Positions 1-13,000 of a DNA stretch of 64,000 nt are shown here, piece after piece. Position numbers and translations under genes: made by a program. The notes beneath the pieces were generated by a model. The model worked only from the letters and a program-made list of their open reading frames with translations, was not told where the DNA came from and did no database searches. How positions within the stretch are numbered: the stretch's first letter is position 1; each line of letters begins with the position of its first letter. The stretch covers positions 40,316,118 through 40,380,117 of the forward strand of contig NC_053149.1 of assembly GCF_016808335.1 (NCBI RefSeq), in the 5' to 3' direction. The DNA is from Panicum virgatum (Eukaryota; Streptophyta; Magnoliopsida; Poales; Poaceae).

Positions 1-338
1 CATGAGAATGGCAGGCAGCTACCAGGGCTGCCAATTAGTCTTGGATCATCATCATGATTCCCAGCACATCTGTGGCAGAATTATGGGTCCTTTGGTGGCG
101 ACCAACATTAGCCTGGTGCAATGCATGGTCTGGAGTTGCATTCATGCGGTACTCCAGGGGATCTCTGATCCTGTCTCTTGTGTTCAGAATTACTTGTGAA
201 CTAGCTGGAGACTGTGGTACACCACGGCAGATGCTGGAGGGGCCCAGGTATGAGCTGGACTGTGGCTGTTGCTTAGTCTCAAATCCGGTTCGGGCATGTC
301 CGGTGCCTACTTGCTGTCGACATCTCTGCTGATGTTTC

Positions 339-915
339 ATCGATTCAGAATTACATTCACATGGTCACTGAGAGGGCTCACATGCTGATTCATCACTGCA
401 GCTTGCCATGCAAGCAGGCATGTGAGCTGTCCCTCTACTCCTGCTGGGCGTGCTGCCACATGAACAGTTGGGTCTGTTCTGCGGATCGTATGATCTATGA
501 TGGTGTCATTTCTCTCTGGGAACGAGTTGCCATCATAAGTAAATCCGCATCTTGAGTTCTGTTTTTATGTTGCTGCCTCGTGCGCATGGAAGGAGCGGTT
601 TAGGTGTACCAATAATTGGCACTTGATCTGTTACCAAGAATCTGAGCTGAGGTAAGCCATGGTATGTTACCTTGATGGAAGAGAATTACTATCTCCTCCT
701 GAAAGCAACTGACTCGGCATCATGGTTTGGGCGACTTGTGCAGCTGAACATGTGTCCTTGTTTCGTGGATGAGCTGATTCACGTGTCGATGAGGCAGTGA
801 GATCCTCGTCTCTGAGAAAGTGAGGGCAGCTACTCTGTTTCCTTCCCTGGCTACTTGGTGAAGAATTCTCGTTTACAAGTTTGTGAAGGAGCCCTTTTCT
901 GTCACCTTCAAACAC
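339..915 (-). other. Possible minus-strand exons of an unidentified gene
   Basis: On the minus strand an open stretch of about 80 codons (about 915 down to 671) ends at a good splice donor (AAG then GTAACATA). About 120 bp further an acceptor (CTCAAG, exon from about 550) starts a second open stretch of about 70 codons ending at TGA near 339. The two join in phase, with the split arginine codon completed across the junction. The predicted protein is Ser/Gln/Asn-rich and looks disordered; I recognise no domain. A third open stretch lies at 35-340 in another frame, so the gene may continue left through a frameshift or another intron and leave the window. There is no start codon I can defend. 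It could equally be a relic. Confidence 0.3.
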
Positions 916-1102
916 GCCGGAGAAGCTCAGCTCAGCTCATCTGCGGCTGTTGCACACACGCATCCAGCTCCGAAACAAAATGTTTCCATATGTAGCTATG
1001 AAGTGTTGCTCCACTAGAATTTCGAGCCGAAACAAAGCTAGCTGCCTCCAAAATTTCATCATATTTGACAGTTACCCTCTTTTTGATCCTATACGCAGCC
1101 AA

Positions 1103-1212
1103 CAGTTGAGGCAGGGTCGATCGTCTTGTCTGTGTTCCTTTTCCTTTCTCTCTCTCACAGTTGAGGCAGGGTCGATCGTCTTGTGTGTGTTCCTTTTCCT
1201 TTCTCTCTCTCC
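1103..1212. repeat. Two-copy tandem repeat, 55-bp unit
   Basis: A 55-bp unit starting CAGTTGAGGCAGGGTCGATC is present twice head to tail (1103-1157 and 1158-1212). Copies differ at about two positions, and each ends in a CT-rich tract. Confidence 0.9.
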
Positions 1213-1440
1213 AGTCAACAGTCGACCGATAGGTTGGTAGACGAGAGCACATGCTCTGGCTGCGTTTTTTCCACAGCCGCAAAGTGAGCAGAATGCCATG
1301 CTTACCTGCCACTTCTCCAATGACCTTAGCCTGACAGTGCGTTCCGTTCACCCTATCTCAACCTGAACTTGCTGCTTGACGCCGTTTTGTTCCTTGTCTG
1401 TTCTCGTGTTCGCACTGGACTTGTATTCCTCACACCCCTC

Positions 1441-1520
1441 TCGATCTGCTAACTGGAAAACTCCTGCATTCTTTCTGCTCTCGATCTGCTAACTGGAAAA
1501 CTCCTGCATTCCTTCTGCTA
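1441..1520. repeat. Two-copy tandem repeat, 40-bp unit
   Basis: A 40-bp unit starting TCGATCTGCTAACTGG occurs twice in tandem (1441-1480, 1481-1520) with very few differences. It is the second of three such duplications in this 2.4-kb stretch. Confidence 0.9.
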
Positions 1521-3415
1521 ATGTCCGGCCTCTGAATTCAGATTCAGCTTGAGCAGCTGCTTCCTGGGACGCCTCTGCTCCAGTTGAATCCGTAACAGGA
1601 TGGCTCCTGTATGTATTGTGTACTCCACTGTTCCTTAGCTGTTGTGCTTTGACTGCTCAGACTGAATCCATTTTGGCCGTTGCTAGACAATAAGCCCTTG
1701 TTCATGACTTTACGTCTCTTTCCCAGCCTTGTCAGACAGCAGCAATAACAAGTACAGTTGATGCTCAACTAAAGGTATTTATATTCCTAGAATCAAAAGA
1801 TTTTTTTTTTGCTATCTACTTCACCACATGTCTGAATCAGGGTCTCGGTTGTTCATGTGAACATGTGGACTCAGGTTTTCATCGAGTGTTTGAGCAACGA
1901 TCAGCAGCTGGTTAATCTCCATCGGTCCTTTTCTTTAGATCAATTAATCTCCACCGGTTGCGGCTTATCAATAAGGAGCAGGAATAATTGGGGGCTAGTT
2001 ATGGAGCTCGAGACCTCCAGACCTTTGGGCCTTTTCATTGCCATGTAGCTCGTGCTGTGGTGTCCAGTGCGTCCCTTTCCTGATCCTGTATTTGGTGAAG
2101 ACACAATGGCATCATGGCTTTCTTGATCCTACCAAAACTCGTTTTTTTTTCTTGGGGGCAAAGCTTGCAGGTAAGGTACCTGTCAGGCCTTCTGTTACTG
2201 CAGCTTCGGTCAAGATCAGGAACGGAGGCCTATCACCAAAGAATCCCCAGAACACGATGTCGACCGAGGCGACTACGACGATCCTTGAACCCTGGATTGT
2301 GCCTTGTCCTCATGCTCATCATATATCATCTCACAATCTACGCAAACACTCGGCCGCTTCTCCTCACCAAGGGATTAACATGCTGCACACCCTTTTTTTC
2401 CTCATGATCTTTCTGTCCAATCTTGTACGAGATAGCTAACTAACTTACCAATTTTGTATTTCAGCAGGTCTGTTTCCTTTTGTTTCGACGACGACAAAAT
2501 GTGCAATTCATCGTTCAGGGGAGCGTGTGCTTGCGCTGTCGATCAGATTATATTCCAGCTTTCATGGCTCATGTTGCCTGAACCCCTGAGCTTCCTTCTC
2601 CCAATTGGTCGACTTCCAGCTCTCTGGTTCAAAAACTACGTCTGCGAGAGTGGGGTAGACCTGTCCTTCTCATGACAGTATGACACGGACATCGCCTATA
2701 TTCGGGCTCATAATTCGCTCCTTGACCGCCTTTTTAAAAAAAATCATAGATGATTAGAATTTGAGTGCATTGATGCTGATATATATGGCCCTACCTGCAA
2801 ATAGAAATCACAGTATCTACTATGAGCAGCTCTTGCTTCATGGAGACAGCTAGCATGCAAAACTGTGTGCATTGACTGCTGAAATGCAGTTGTGTTTTGC
2901 TCGTATGATGCTGCACCCAAAAAAAAAAACAAGGATGAAGTATACTCCTCCTACCTTTGCTGCTGAGTGCTGACTGGCTGCTGGCACACGATGCCAAACT
3001 ATCTGCTAATCATTGATGGTGTTGTTGCTCATGTGGATATTCTTTTTGGTCTTGTTATGTTGGGAAAAAGGCTGGATCTAATCTTCCTCTGGATCGACGC
3101 TGAAGAGCTGCCGCGATGTGTCAATGATGTGCTGAGAAAAGGCAGACCAGCAAGTCGCGTAGTGGATGAGTGCCTTTTGCAGCCCAAAAGGACCGAAGCT
3201 AAAGAGACACGGGGTGAATAGATACATGTGCTTGGTATTGGTATTGGTATCGTCAGTTCTGACAATAATTGGAAACTCAGTCGGCACCTTCTGAACAGCT
3301 AGCGTGTCCGTTTTCAGCTCCCGATTCAAAATTTGATAGGTGCAAGTAAGTATGGTTTGCCGTAATTATACCCAGGAGTAGTGGAGATGGATTCCTTTTC
3401 TTTTGTAAAGTACTC
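1521..3415. other. Non-repetitive stretch with no defendable gene
   Basis: Short open stretches occur on both strands (for example 1544-1768 minus and 2038-2439 plus), but none has a recognised domain or a consistent splice structure. Base composition is balanced, without transposon ends. It could be introns or flanks of the gene suggested at 339-915. Confidence 0.4.
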
Positions 3416-3515
3416 AGAGTTGGAAATAGATGGTTCTCGTACCGTGATTCAACTAGTTGCCACTAAGAGTTGGAAATAGATGGTTCTCTTACCGTGATTC
3501 AACTAGTTGCCACTT
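3416..3515. repeat. Two-copy tandem repeat, 50-bp unit
   Basis: A 50-bp unit starting AGAGTTGGAAATAGATGG is repeated head to tail (3416-3465, 3466-3515). One internal base differs (CTCGTACC against CTCTTACC). Confidence 0.9.
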
Positions 3516-3997
3516 TGAATCCTGATTCAGTTAGTAATAAGGTACTTCCTCCTATCCGCTTTTAAATATGTGATGTTTAGAACAAGCAAAATTGATTCTT
3601 TTAGGCTATTATTTCGTCTGTTTAAATGTCATTTATATTTTCAAATGGAAGGACTAGAATGTTTGAAAAGCCACTAGGCGAGGCATTTATGCTTTTTTGT
3701 TATTAGCACAGAAAATTGAAGGACAAAAAAAAAATACATTATACCACCTGCAGATATTTTGGGAAAACACCTATACAAAAGAGGGGCGCTACTCTCCTAA
3801 CGTATAGGCACTGCCAAGTTTCTCTATTTTATTACTTTAAACACTGTCATGGTACCACTTGTCTTGCCGAAATATACATACGTCGTTTCATTTTAGATGC
3901 TTATACATTATCCCCAAATTCAAATACTTCGAGGGCCAGGTGTCTGGTAAGGGTGGTAAGGTGGTAAAGAGACTTAATTTTTAATTTAGACAATCTA

Positions 3998-4391
3998 AGG
4001 GCCGGCCCCTATAAAGGTTGGACTCTAATCTTATACAATTTTAATATATAAATATTTTTATCTGTTTAGTTTCCAAAACATTTCATGCGCTACAGTAACT
4101 TTGAATGTTTGACCACTAATTAGAAGTATTAAATGTGGATAACTAACAAAACCCATTCCATAACCTCAGGGTGAAATCACAAGATGAATCTAATGAACCT
4201 AATTATGTAATAATTAGATAATATTGTGCTACAGTAAACAACCTCTAATGATGGATTAATTAGGTTTAATAGATTCATCTTGCGATTTTTCGTCCATCCG
4301 TGTAATTAGTTTTATAGTTAGTCTATGTTTAATACTTCTAATTAGTGTTGTAAACGTTACCAAAAAAAAATTGAACAGGCCTTTATAATTG
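3998..4391. mobile_element. MITE-like element, shared internal core
   Basis: The interior has the inverted core seen in many MITEs of this window: GATGAATCTAATGAACC, a central GCTACAGTAA, and TTTAATAGATTCATC in reverse. The ends (CCCTATAAAGG on the left, AGGCCTTTATAA on the right) are weak inverted repeats, so the borders are approximate. There is no coding capacity. Confidence 0.6.
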
Positions 4392-4832
4392 AATTGTGAA
4401 GATAGCATCAGAGCTTAGTCCACCTTACTTTCAGGGTTGAAGCAATATGTATATAATTGGGACCCACTCGGCGTGGATGGCATCCGAGGAGAGGGTGGAA
4501 GGAAAGATTGAAGGAAAACCGAAGCGATAATTTTAAGCGTGGGAGATGAGGTGGCACATGGCATGTCCTCGATCCGGCCCCGGCCCCGGCCCCTTGACGC
4601 TTGTCCGGACGCGACCACCTGCTCCACAGAATAAAACCGCAGCAGCAGCAGCAGCCTCTGACAGCGACCCACTGCTCGATCGCCGCTAATCACAAGATCA
4701 TCGCTAGTTAATTATTAATCGGTGATCCATCCATGATATCCTGATTAATCAGTCGCCAGGGCCGGGCAGTGATAGGCAGCTTAGATCGATATGGATTGCA
4801 GCCGGCGACATGATGGCGCCAAAAAGGCAGCG

Positions 4833-4859
4833 CCCCCCCCCCCCCCCCCCCCCCCCCCC
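4833..4859. repeat. Homopolymer run of 27 C
   Basis: An uninterrupted run of C between CAG and GATCTGAGC, followed by four CCATCG-type hexamers. Its length is likely to be unreliable in sequencing. Confidence 0.9.
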
Positions 4860-4910
4860 GATCTGAGCGCCATCGCCATCGCCATCGCCACGTGTTTAAT
4901 TAATAATAAG

Positions 4911-5175
4911 TACTCCCTCCGTTTCAAATTATAAATCATTCCAAGAATGTTGGAGAGTCAAACTATTTCAAAGTTTAACCAAAATTATAGAGAGAAACAC
5001 AAAGATTTATGACATCAAATAGGTATACTATAAAAATATAACTAATAAATAATCTAATGATACTTAATTGGTATCGTAAATGTTATTATCTTGTTGTATA
5101 AAATTTGGTCAAACTTGAAAATTTTTGACTCTCCGAGATTCTTGGAATGACTTATAATTTGAAACGGAAGGAGTA
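4911..5175. mobile_element. Stowaway-like MITE with TA duplication
   Basis: The ends are CTCCCTCCGTTTCAAATTAT and its near-perfect reverse complement ATAATTTGAAACGGAAGGAG, flanked by TA on both sides (4911-4912 and 5174-5175). At about 260 bp, AT-rich and non-coding, it fits the Tc1/Mariner-derived Stowaway type. Confidence 0.9.
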
Positions 5176-6303
5176 ATGGGCAGCTAGCTAGCCTTTCCGG
5201 TCTGCCTCGGCCAATCTCCGCTTTGTTTTTACTAGGGGCCGGTCTCATGCTTACGTGCACCTATTATTATCGAGATATTTTAATAAATATTGTATATTTT
5301 TATTTACCTGCCTCATGGGAAGATAAATATATATAAACGAGTCCATATACTCTTCTACACCTAAACCTTAGTTGTAGCATTTAATCTAAAGCAATAGCTA
5401 GATTGAGCATAATTACTGAATAAATTTTCAGTAGTTCAGTAACCCGGGTGGTATTCCTGAACAATGACTTAGTAAATTCAATTTAGTATTTTGAACAACG
5501 ACAGTGGTTGGGTCGGGGAATCAAAGTATCCTACGTGAACGGATCGGACGAGCCGTTGTTTTTTTCATAGTTAATTGAATTGATTATACTTTCATTCCTT
5601 TTTAACTAGAAAAAAAATGCGTGGTAGATTTCGTGCGGAGTTCGTCGTTTGTTACTTCACCGCCTGTCAGCTGTCACGACGGAATGTTTCAAATTTCCAT
5701 ACACCGCCCGCCTGGCGGGACATGCATCATCAATTGATATATTAGGGCAAAAAAACAGCGAAAATAAATTTGAATAACTGAAGAATGCGTGGTTGATTAG
5801 TCCCCTTTGAAGTTATAATAAAATGCAACAAAGGTACGTCTCTGTCAATATTGTCATGGCAAATGGGACACATCGTCGTAGCAGTACATGATATCAAGTC
5901 ACTGTCATGCATGCATCCAATGCTTTTCAGAATTTCAGCTACTATTTACATCACAAGTTACTCTGTTCTTCATATATTCGAATTGTGTCTCACGATTGCT
6001 CTATTGTGCTTCCTAAGACGACTTGCCCAGTTGCCCACCTCTTCCAACCATCAAACGCCCAGATAAAAATATACAAAAGATCGACTACATGTGGCGTATG
6101 CGATTAAAACTTCACCTATAACAACAATCGATCGTTTTCCTTTTGTTTATATCAGACTAGCTAGTTAATATACCCATACGTTAATATGGATAAAAACTAT
6201 ACATATATATTATATGGTGGCATCTCCGGGCATACGAATCCTTTATGAGATAAACTGCTTGACAGTACCGCTATGACACCCTCCACCATACTCGCTCAGG
6301 CGT
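5176..6303. other. AT-rich spacer, nothing recognised
   Basis: No open reading frame with a recognisable domain, no RNA gene and no clear transposon ends were seen. Confidence 0.6.
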
Positions 6304-6772
6304 GTGGGAACCAGGGTTTAAGTTACCGAATGGACCGGCCAAACCGCCGGGGTCCGGTACCGGTATACCGGTCCGGTTTGGCCGGTAACCGGTCGGTACT
6401 CGTGGAATTCAAAATTGAATTCAAAAACCTTAGGTCAACCGGTTCGTACCCGTATACCGGCCGGTTTGGCCGGTATACCGGTGATTTAAAGAAATTTTCC
6501 GACGGTTAAAAAATAGATCCCGATGTGAAATAAAAGGAAATTTCGACATGAGCTATGCAAATATTAATATAAATGACCACACCAAAGCAACAATTTATAA
6601 TCATGCATACAAATACAATTGTAATAAGCGTGCATACAAATATGGAGTCATACACTTATACACATGAAATAAAAGTTCAACGTAGGAATGAGAAGACCCC
6701 CATTTGTGACGTTGTTTGGTATTCGGCGGTGGACATCAAAGCGATACCTCGCACTCTAAGCAGCTCAGCCTT

Positions 6773-9289
6773 TTAGTGTTGCCAAGTTTGGCTCGTCCAC
6801 GCCGATGTTGTCTGCCATTCCTGAACTAACATAGTGTAAAAATGGGGGTCTTCCCATTCGTACACCCATCTCGCCGGTGGCTGCATACTGATGTCAAGAA
6901 TGGGGTAGTGAAAAGAGTGCCTGGAATCGCTGTAGGAGGAAGAAGAGTACTGTGGAGTGTCGTTGTCCGTCGGTCCACCTGTTCTCCTCTGTGATTGCGG
7001 TGCTCCATGGTCGGTGTCCTGAGTAGCATGTGTGAACTGAGTCTCCCCTGCAATCAACCATATATCATAATTAGTAGTAAATACTTATAGTCAGAAATAT
7101 GTGTGCATTTATATGTGCAATGTATACCTGTGAAACGAACACCACGAGCACCACCACTACCACTAGCAGCACCACCAGCACCACCACCAGTATCAGCACC
7201 GTCACTATCATCATCATCATCGGCTGAGCTGCTATCCTTGGACTCTTCATACGGAGGACTACGCTCACCTTCGCCATCATCAGTCTCGGTGTCGCTCCTC
7301 AATGGTTTTGCTGTTCCTTTGACTTTTCGACGCTTCAGGTGATCCTTCGTAGGTCCCTTCTGCAACTTCCTCTTCCCTAGGTGAGTGTCACCCACATTTT
7401 AACGTGCCCAATCGCTGATGGAATCATCCCCCATAGCCTCACGTAGATCTGACACGTTTATTTGATCTCTGACAATATGGGACTGGAGAGGGATGTCGCC
7501 GTCATCATCATCCTCGTCCAGAACTGGAGCCCGGTTAAATCTACCATATTCCATCCATTCCCGCACCGGATTATTCTCATCATAGAAAGAAAGATGGTCC
7601 AGCTGGTCAATGAAATCACCTTCTTCACGCATCGGTGGGCCGGAGACATCCTCAAGTCGGAGTAACTCTTACATGGGGATGTCTTTGGGTCCATCGCCAT
7701 CCGCATTGCCATTTCATTGCCATACTCGCCAACCTTCTGCTGAAACACGTCAAACTCCTGCAATGCCTGCACGGCGCTCTGGATATCCGTCATGCGCTGA
7801 AATGTATCCTTGAGTCCACGAAACATTTGTTGAGTTGGATCCATCGTATATGCATACCTCGGATTTAGGACAGCAGCTGCAAAATATAAATCACTTAAAA
7901 TAAGCATCAGGTCAATAGAGCTTAAAAATAGATGACTCGTGTGTGCTTACCTGGACCCACATAAGTGCCTATGAACACGTCACCTAACATCTCGTCCACC
8001 ACCTGAATATACTCCTTCAGTGTCGAAACATTTGTTCTAAAGAAAGACCGTAGCTCCTGTTTCATAGTCTGGTAGGCCATCACAACTTCGCAAATGTTCG
8101 GCTTCTTGTCCTGATCAGCGAAGCGGAGGAACTTGTATATTGGTTGAACCGTGTCGATGATATATTTCAATGCATCCCGCCACTCCATACTTGCAAAACT
8201 TGCATGAGTAAATCTACCATCTTCGGTATTCGCCCATTTGCTGTGTTGGAACTCAGTAGATGCCATCCATTGCATGAAACGATCACATTTCTGATAGATG
8301 CTCTCTAGGAACATGTAGTTGGTTCCACATCGAGTGGCATTCCACTTGACCAACTCACCACCGATTGCATCCCTCATCATTGTATTCAACTGACCATGAT
8401 TGTGTATCCAATTTGAAATTCGCTTGCACTGCTTGATCATAACACCATGTTCAGGCCTTCGAGCTATATCCTTCAACATCAAATTGACGGTGTGTGCTAG
8501 ACAAGGTGTCCAAGCTATGTGTTCATACACCTCACTTAGTAGTTCCAAGCATGCAACCATATGAAAATCATGAGATACAAGAATATAAGCTCATAGGTGT
8601 CGTTCCAATGAAAGAAACTTACCCCACTTCTGTGTCTCCCTGACCGCACTGACAAAGTTTGGACTGTCAGCATGTCTTCCAGGTACTCCTGCAATATGGA
8701 AAAACTTTGACCAAGCTTTACCAATAGCTTCCTTTGCATTCTTACCCTTCTGCGTCCAGGAGCCTGTATCAATCCTTGGTTGCATCATTCCTCTTCTCCT
8801 ACCAGCTGCCAAGTTATAGTCCTCCACCACAGGACTCTCCCTCTGTGAAGTGGTCCTTCGAAACATCCTATGCATAACATTCCCCCTCGTCGAACCACTA
8901 CCCTCTCCATGCTCATATGAACCTCCTCTCTGTTCCACCCCCTGTCGAAACTCTGCTTTTGCTCTCGATAGATCCATGGCACGCTGCACCTGAGCCTGCC
9001 CATCTTCTTCATCACCGGGATAGTTTCCCTCCGCTGCAGCCTTCTCCCGTCTCAACCTCTCTCGGGCCCGGTCAGCAGTTGCCTTCTTTGCCCTATCTAA
9101 CTCACGCTGAAAGAAGTCCCACACATCAGGTTGCACATTCCTACAATGAACCACCTCTGCCCCACGCCCAGCCAAATGTTGTTTCAATCTAGTCGCACCA
9201 CCTCCTCCTTTCTGCATACGACAATAGTTGCATCGCCATCCGGGATAAAGATTTTCACCGTGTTCCTATACAACATCTCTCCCTGCCAT
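6773..9289 (-). pseudogene. Broken hAT transposase (BED zinc finger type)
   Basis: Read on the minus strand from the ATG at 9289, an in-frame TAG occurs eight codons in. A BED-type zinc finger follows (WRCNYC, then GGATRLKQH), then a basic helical region to about 8623, where there is a clean donor (GTAAGT). The next block (8560-7922) has the hAT core motif WTPCLAHTVNLMLKDI and LVKWNATR. Another (7907-7660) contains VLNPRYAY. After that come an acidic/Ser-Gly region (7395-7130) with a donor (GTATAC) and a last exon ending WVYEWEDPHF near 6773. Two parts expected in plant hAT transposases are missing: the DUF659 segment between the BED region and WTPC, and the C-terminal dimerisation domain after NPRYAY. 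It is therefore unlikely to make an active enzyme. Confidence 0.85.
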
Positions 9290-10041
9290 TGTCTATCTGC
9301 ATACATGGACAACAAAAACATATCATCTAATATTCTAACTCCTAATTCATAGTTTCACAAATCATCTAATACACCTAAATCAAATCTACCTAAAACCTAC
9401 TACATAGTGCAAAAAATCATCTAATACAAATAAATCTTACCTACATTCTAAATACACCTAAGTCATACGCCTAAACCATAAAACAAATCATCTAATACTC
9501 TAAATCATAGGAGAAAAAAAACTTACCTGGCCGCGGCTTACCGCCGCTCGTGACCGGTTTACCGCCTCTCCGGGCCGGTAAACCGAGCTCCTCAGGCGGC
9601 TAACCGGTCGGGACCGGTAGATCTGCTACCGGCCCGGCTTACCGGCGCAGCTGACCGGCTAGCCGAGCGCCGCGGGCGGCTAACTGGGGTAGGGCGGCGG
9701 ACGGGGTGTTCTGGCGGCGGATAGGAGCGTCCGAGGGGGGAGCGGACTGAGGGGGGCGCGAGTCGCGCTGAGGGATACTGGGGGGAGGTAAACTGCCCGC
9801 TGCCGCGCGATGGGCCTTAATGGGCCGTCTGTTTTTTTCTTTTTCTTTTTCAATTTAACTTCAAAATTCCGCAAACTATACTAAATGAACGAATTTTTGA
9901 GAAAATTTGACACCATTAGATTCGTCGCACCTTGAAGTATTTTTAGGAATTTTTTGGGAATTTTTTATTTTTTTAATTCAAATTTGAATTTTGAATTTGG
10001 CCCGGTTTGGTACCGGCCCAAACCGGAAGCGGTCCGGACCG

Positions 10042-13000
10042 GTTTGTGTAACACCCTAAATTAAATTTCAGTAATTAATAATAAATTTAATTTGCTTTGT
10101 TTAAATTTTCTACGGTTTATTATGTTTAGTCTTGCATTTAATCTAATTTTTGATGCACAAGTAATTAAAATTTTGCCTAAGTTTGAATATGTTTGTGCAT
10201 TCATTCTGGTGCATAGTTTTATTTGATTGAGTGTGGTTTGAATTCAAATTCAAACTTGAATTCAAATAGTGCTAGTTTGGTTTGAAATAGGAAAAAGAAT
10301 AGAGGAAAGGAAATAGAAAAGAGAAGGAAACTAAACCAAACCCAACCGGCCCAAGACTCCCTAGGCCCGCGCTCCATCTCTCCCTGGGCCTTTTCCCTTT
10401 TCCTTCCCCGGCCCAGCAGACCGAGCTGCAGCCCATGCCCGCGTTCCACGCAGCCGCGTCGCCCTTCCCTCCCCATGAACCGCTCCCTCCGCCACTGACC
10501 AGCGGGGCCCGCTTGTCGGCCCCGTCTTCTCCACCGCAACCGTGCCGTGCAACAGCCAACGCCAATCCCCCCGTGATCCCCGCGCGCAACCTTCCTTGGG
10601 CACGCCTGCCCAGGATCACCGCCCGGCCTTTAATTGGCCCCACGCGGACCCCCTGCTCCCCATTCTCCACCCCACACCCGCCTCCAACCCTAGCCTCTGC
10701 TCCGCCACGGACCGGCCACGCCACGGACCGGCCACGCCACGGCCTCCCAGCCTCGGCCAACACCTGCTGGAGCTCCGCCCTGTGCCCAAGACCTTACCCG
10801 AGCTTGCTGCCCTCGACCTCCAGCCTGCACGCGCCGGATGTCGACCAGAACCCACCGCCGGTAAGTCGCGCCGCCTGCGCGATTGCTCGCCGCCGGTGGA
10901 CCACAGCCCGCCCTGGCCCCTGTAGCATCTCCGCAGCAACTCCAGGAGTTGAACCAAGGGGATTTGAGGGCCGGAGACGCCCAGCAGTGGCCCCTTCCTC
11001 GAGCTCCACCCAGCGCCGCCACCGGACCTTGCCGTCGACGCCTCTACGCTGCGATCCCGGCCGCCCCGCGCCCTTGGTAAGCTTCGTCCCGCCACCCTGT
11101 TTCTTTTGCGCTAGACCCTAGGACCGTAGGCTGTTCCAGTGGCCGGAACACTCGCGCTCCGGCGAACGCCGCCGCGCAGACCCGCCGTCGCCGGTGCACA
11201 CGCCGCCACGGACCTTCCCGAGCCCAACCCAGGCCCCAGGTGTGTCACGCGTAACGCGCGGACCACGCCCGAACCAAGCACGGGTCAAAACGACCCCCGG
11301 AGGGCCGGAAACGGCGTACTCCAGCGACTCCCCACCGCACGCTGCCGCGGAATAGCTCGCCGGCGACAAATCGCCGCCGCCCCTGCGCCCAGTTAGGTCT
11401 GAGCCGTTTGATCTGGGATCGACGCTCGAGATTAGATCCCGATCCAAACAATCTAGAGCCCTCAGATCTCGAACCAACGGATCAGATCTGAAGATACCCC
11501 TTCGCACTAGCCATTTTGCTAAAGAGTCCCTGGACTCCTTTGAAATAAACCCGCAGTCCTGAGCAGTGTAAAAATAATTCCAAACCGCCCCTGTTTTTTA
11601 TGCTTAGACCCCTGGGCTTTTTAGTTTTCGAACCCACAGTCCAGACCCTGTGTTTTTACTCGCTAGCCCTTAGAACTAAGGTTTAATTACATTTTACTCC
11701 TCGGTTTTGCCCAGAAACCCCCTGGAACTCCAGTTTTCTTACAAATAGGTCCCTGAAACTTGTTTTTGGCCTAGATTTTGCGTTTTAGCTCCGTTTTAGG
11801 CATTCTTTATGTCCACGCGATCGTTGTAACCCGTAGAATAGTTCTAGCTTAGTTTTTTTTTGCTATTTTCATGTATTGTTATACTGTTTCTTAGTGTTTG
11901 CCTTTATTTGTATGTATGTGTATGTGCTGGACTTGTTTTGGCGTTGCGATCGTGAGTAGACGTTGATCCTTCGGAGGAGTACCAGTACCAGGAGCCATCT
12001 TCAGAGCAATTTGAGCAGCAGGAACAGTTTGAGGAAGGCAAGTATAACATGAACACCACCTATCAACTTTAGTTACAATTTCATACTGCATTTTAATATT
12101 GTATGCCTATAAGGACTTTCCTAGCCACTTTATATCCTTTATATATATCCTTTGGGTTGCATTTTGGTTAGTTGTGCTAGGTGCCGCGCTATAACACACT
12201 TGGTCCTTTTTAATTAATTTGATTAATGGTATATGCAACTTAATTCTGGGAGTGGCCCGTTTGAGTGGCTCACGTCTCGTTTAAAATTGGTTTTTCTAGA
12301 AACTTGGTTTAGGGGGCTCGCACTGTGTTATGTGCTAGCTACTCTCCATAAGGACCGTACGTCATTAGAGCGACAACCTGGGACAACCGCGCAACCATAA
12401 GACTGGAATGGGATGGTCTTGGCTTACTAATTAGGTCATTTTGGTTCGGGAGTAACTTACGGACGGGGCAGGAGGGGTGGTGAGCTTCAATGGTCCCTGC
12501 GCTACGAGGCTTGGTCTGCGTACCCCTCGAGGTGGGTCCCATCATTGCGGATCCTGAATCCTTAGCGGTTACACCTTACCAACGTGTCCTTTGTAACGGC
12601 CTCGTAGTGAGTTTGCTAGTCATCTCACCTAAGGAAGTGTGATGAACAACTAGCGTAGCTCACGACTTGTGGGTAAAGATGTGCAACCTCTGCAGAGTGT
12701 AAAACTGGTATACTAGCCGTGCTCACGGTCATGAGCGGCCCGGATCCTCCTTTTGATTAGTGGGGTTACCTTGGTGGTTACGGTTTGGTTCTCAGTGGTT
12801 CATGGATAATTTTGATTAATTACTATATAACTGGGTTTATGATAATTCATCAACTTGTATTAATTAGCTTTAATAAAATTTTGCCAAGACTTAAAAGCTA
12901 ATGCAGTTGAGTCAGCCAACCTTAGAGCCTCATAGTTTGTGTTATACTTGTTGAGTACAAGTTGTGTACTCACCCTTGCCTCCTCCACTCTTTTTCCTCT

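Noticed and set aside
3545..3960. Stowaway-like start CTTCCTCCTATCCGC
   Set aside because: No matching right end was found, so no element was called.
10219..11507. Several open frames of 100-228 codons on both strands
   Set aside because: They lie inside the solo LTR, are Pro/Arg/Ala-rich through base composition, and have no domain.
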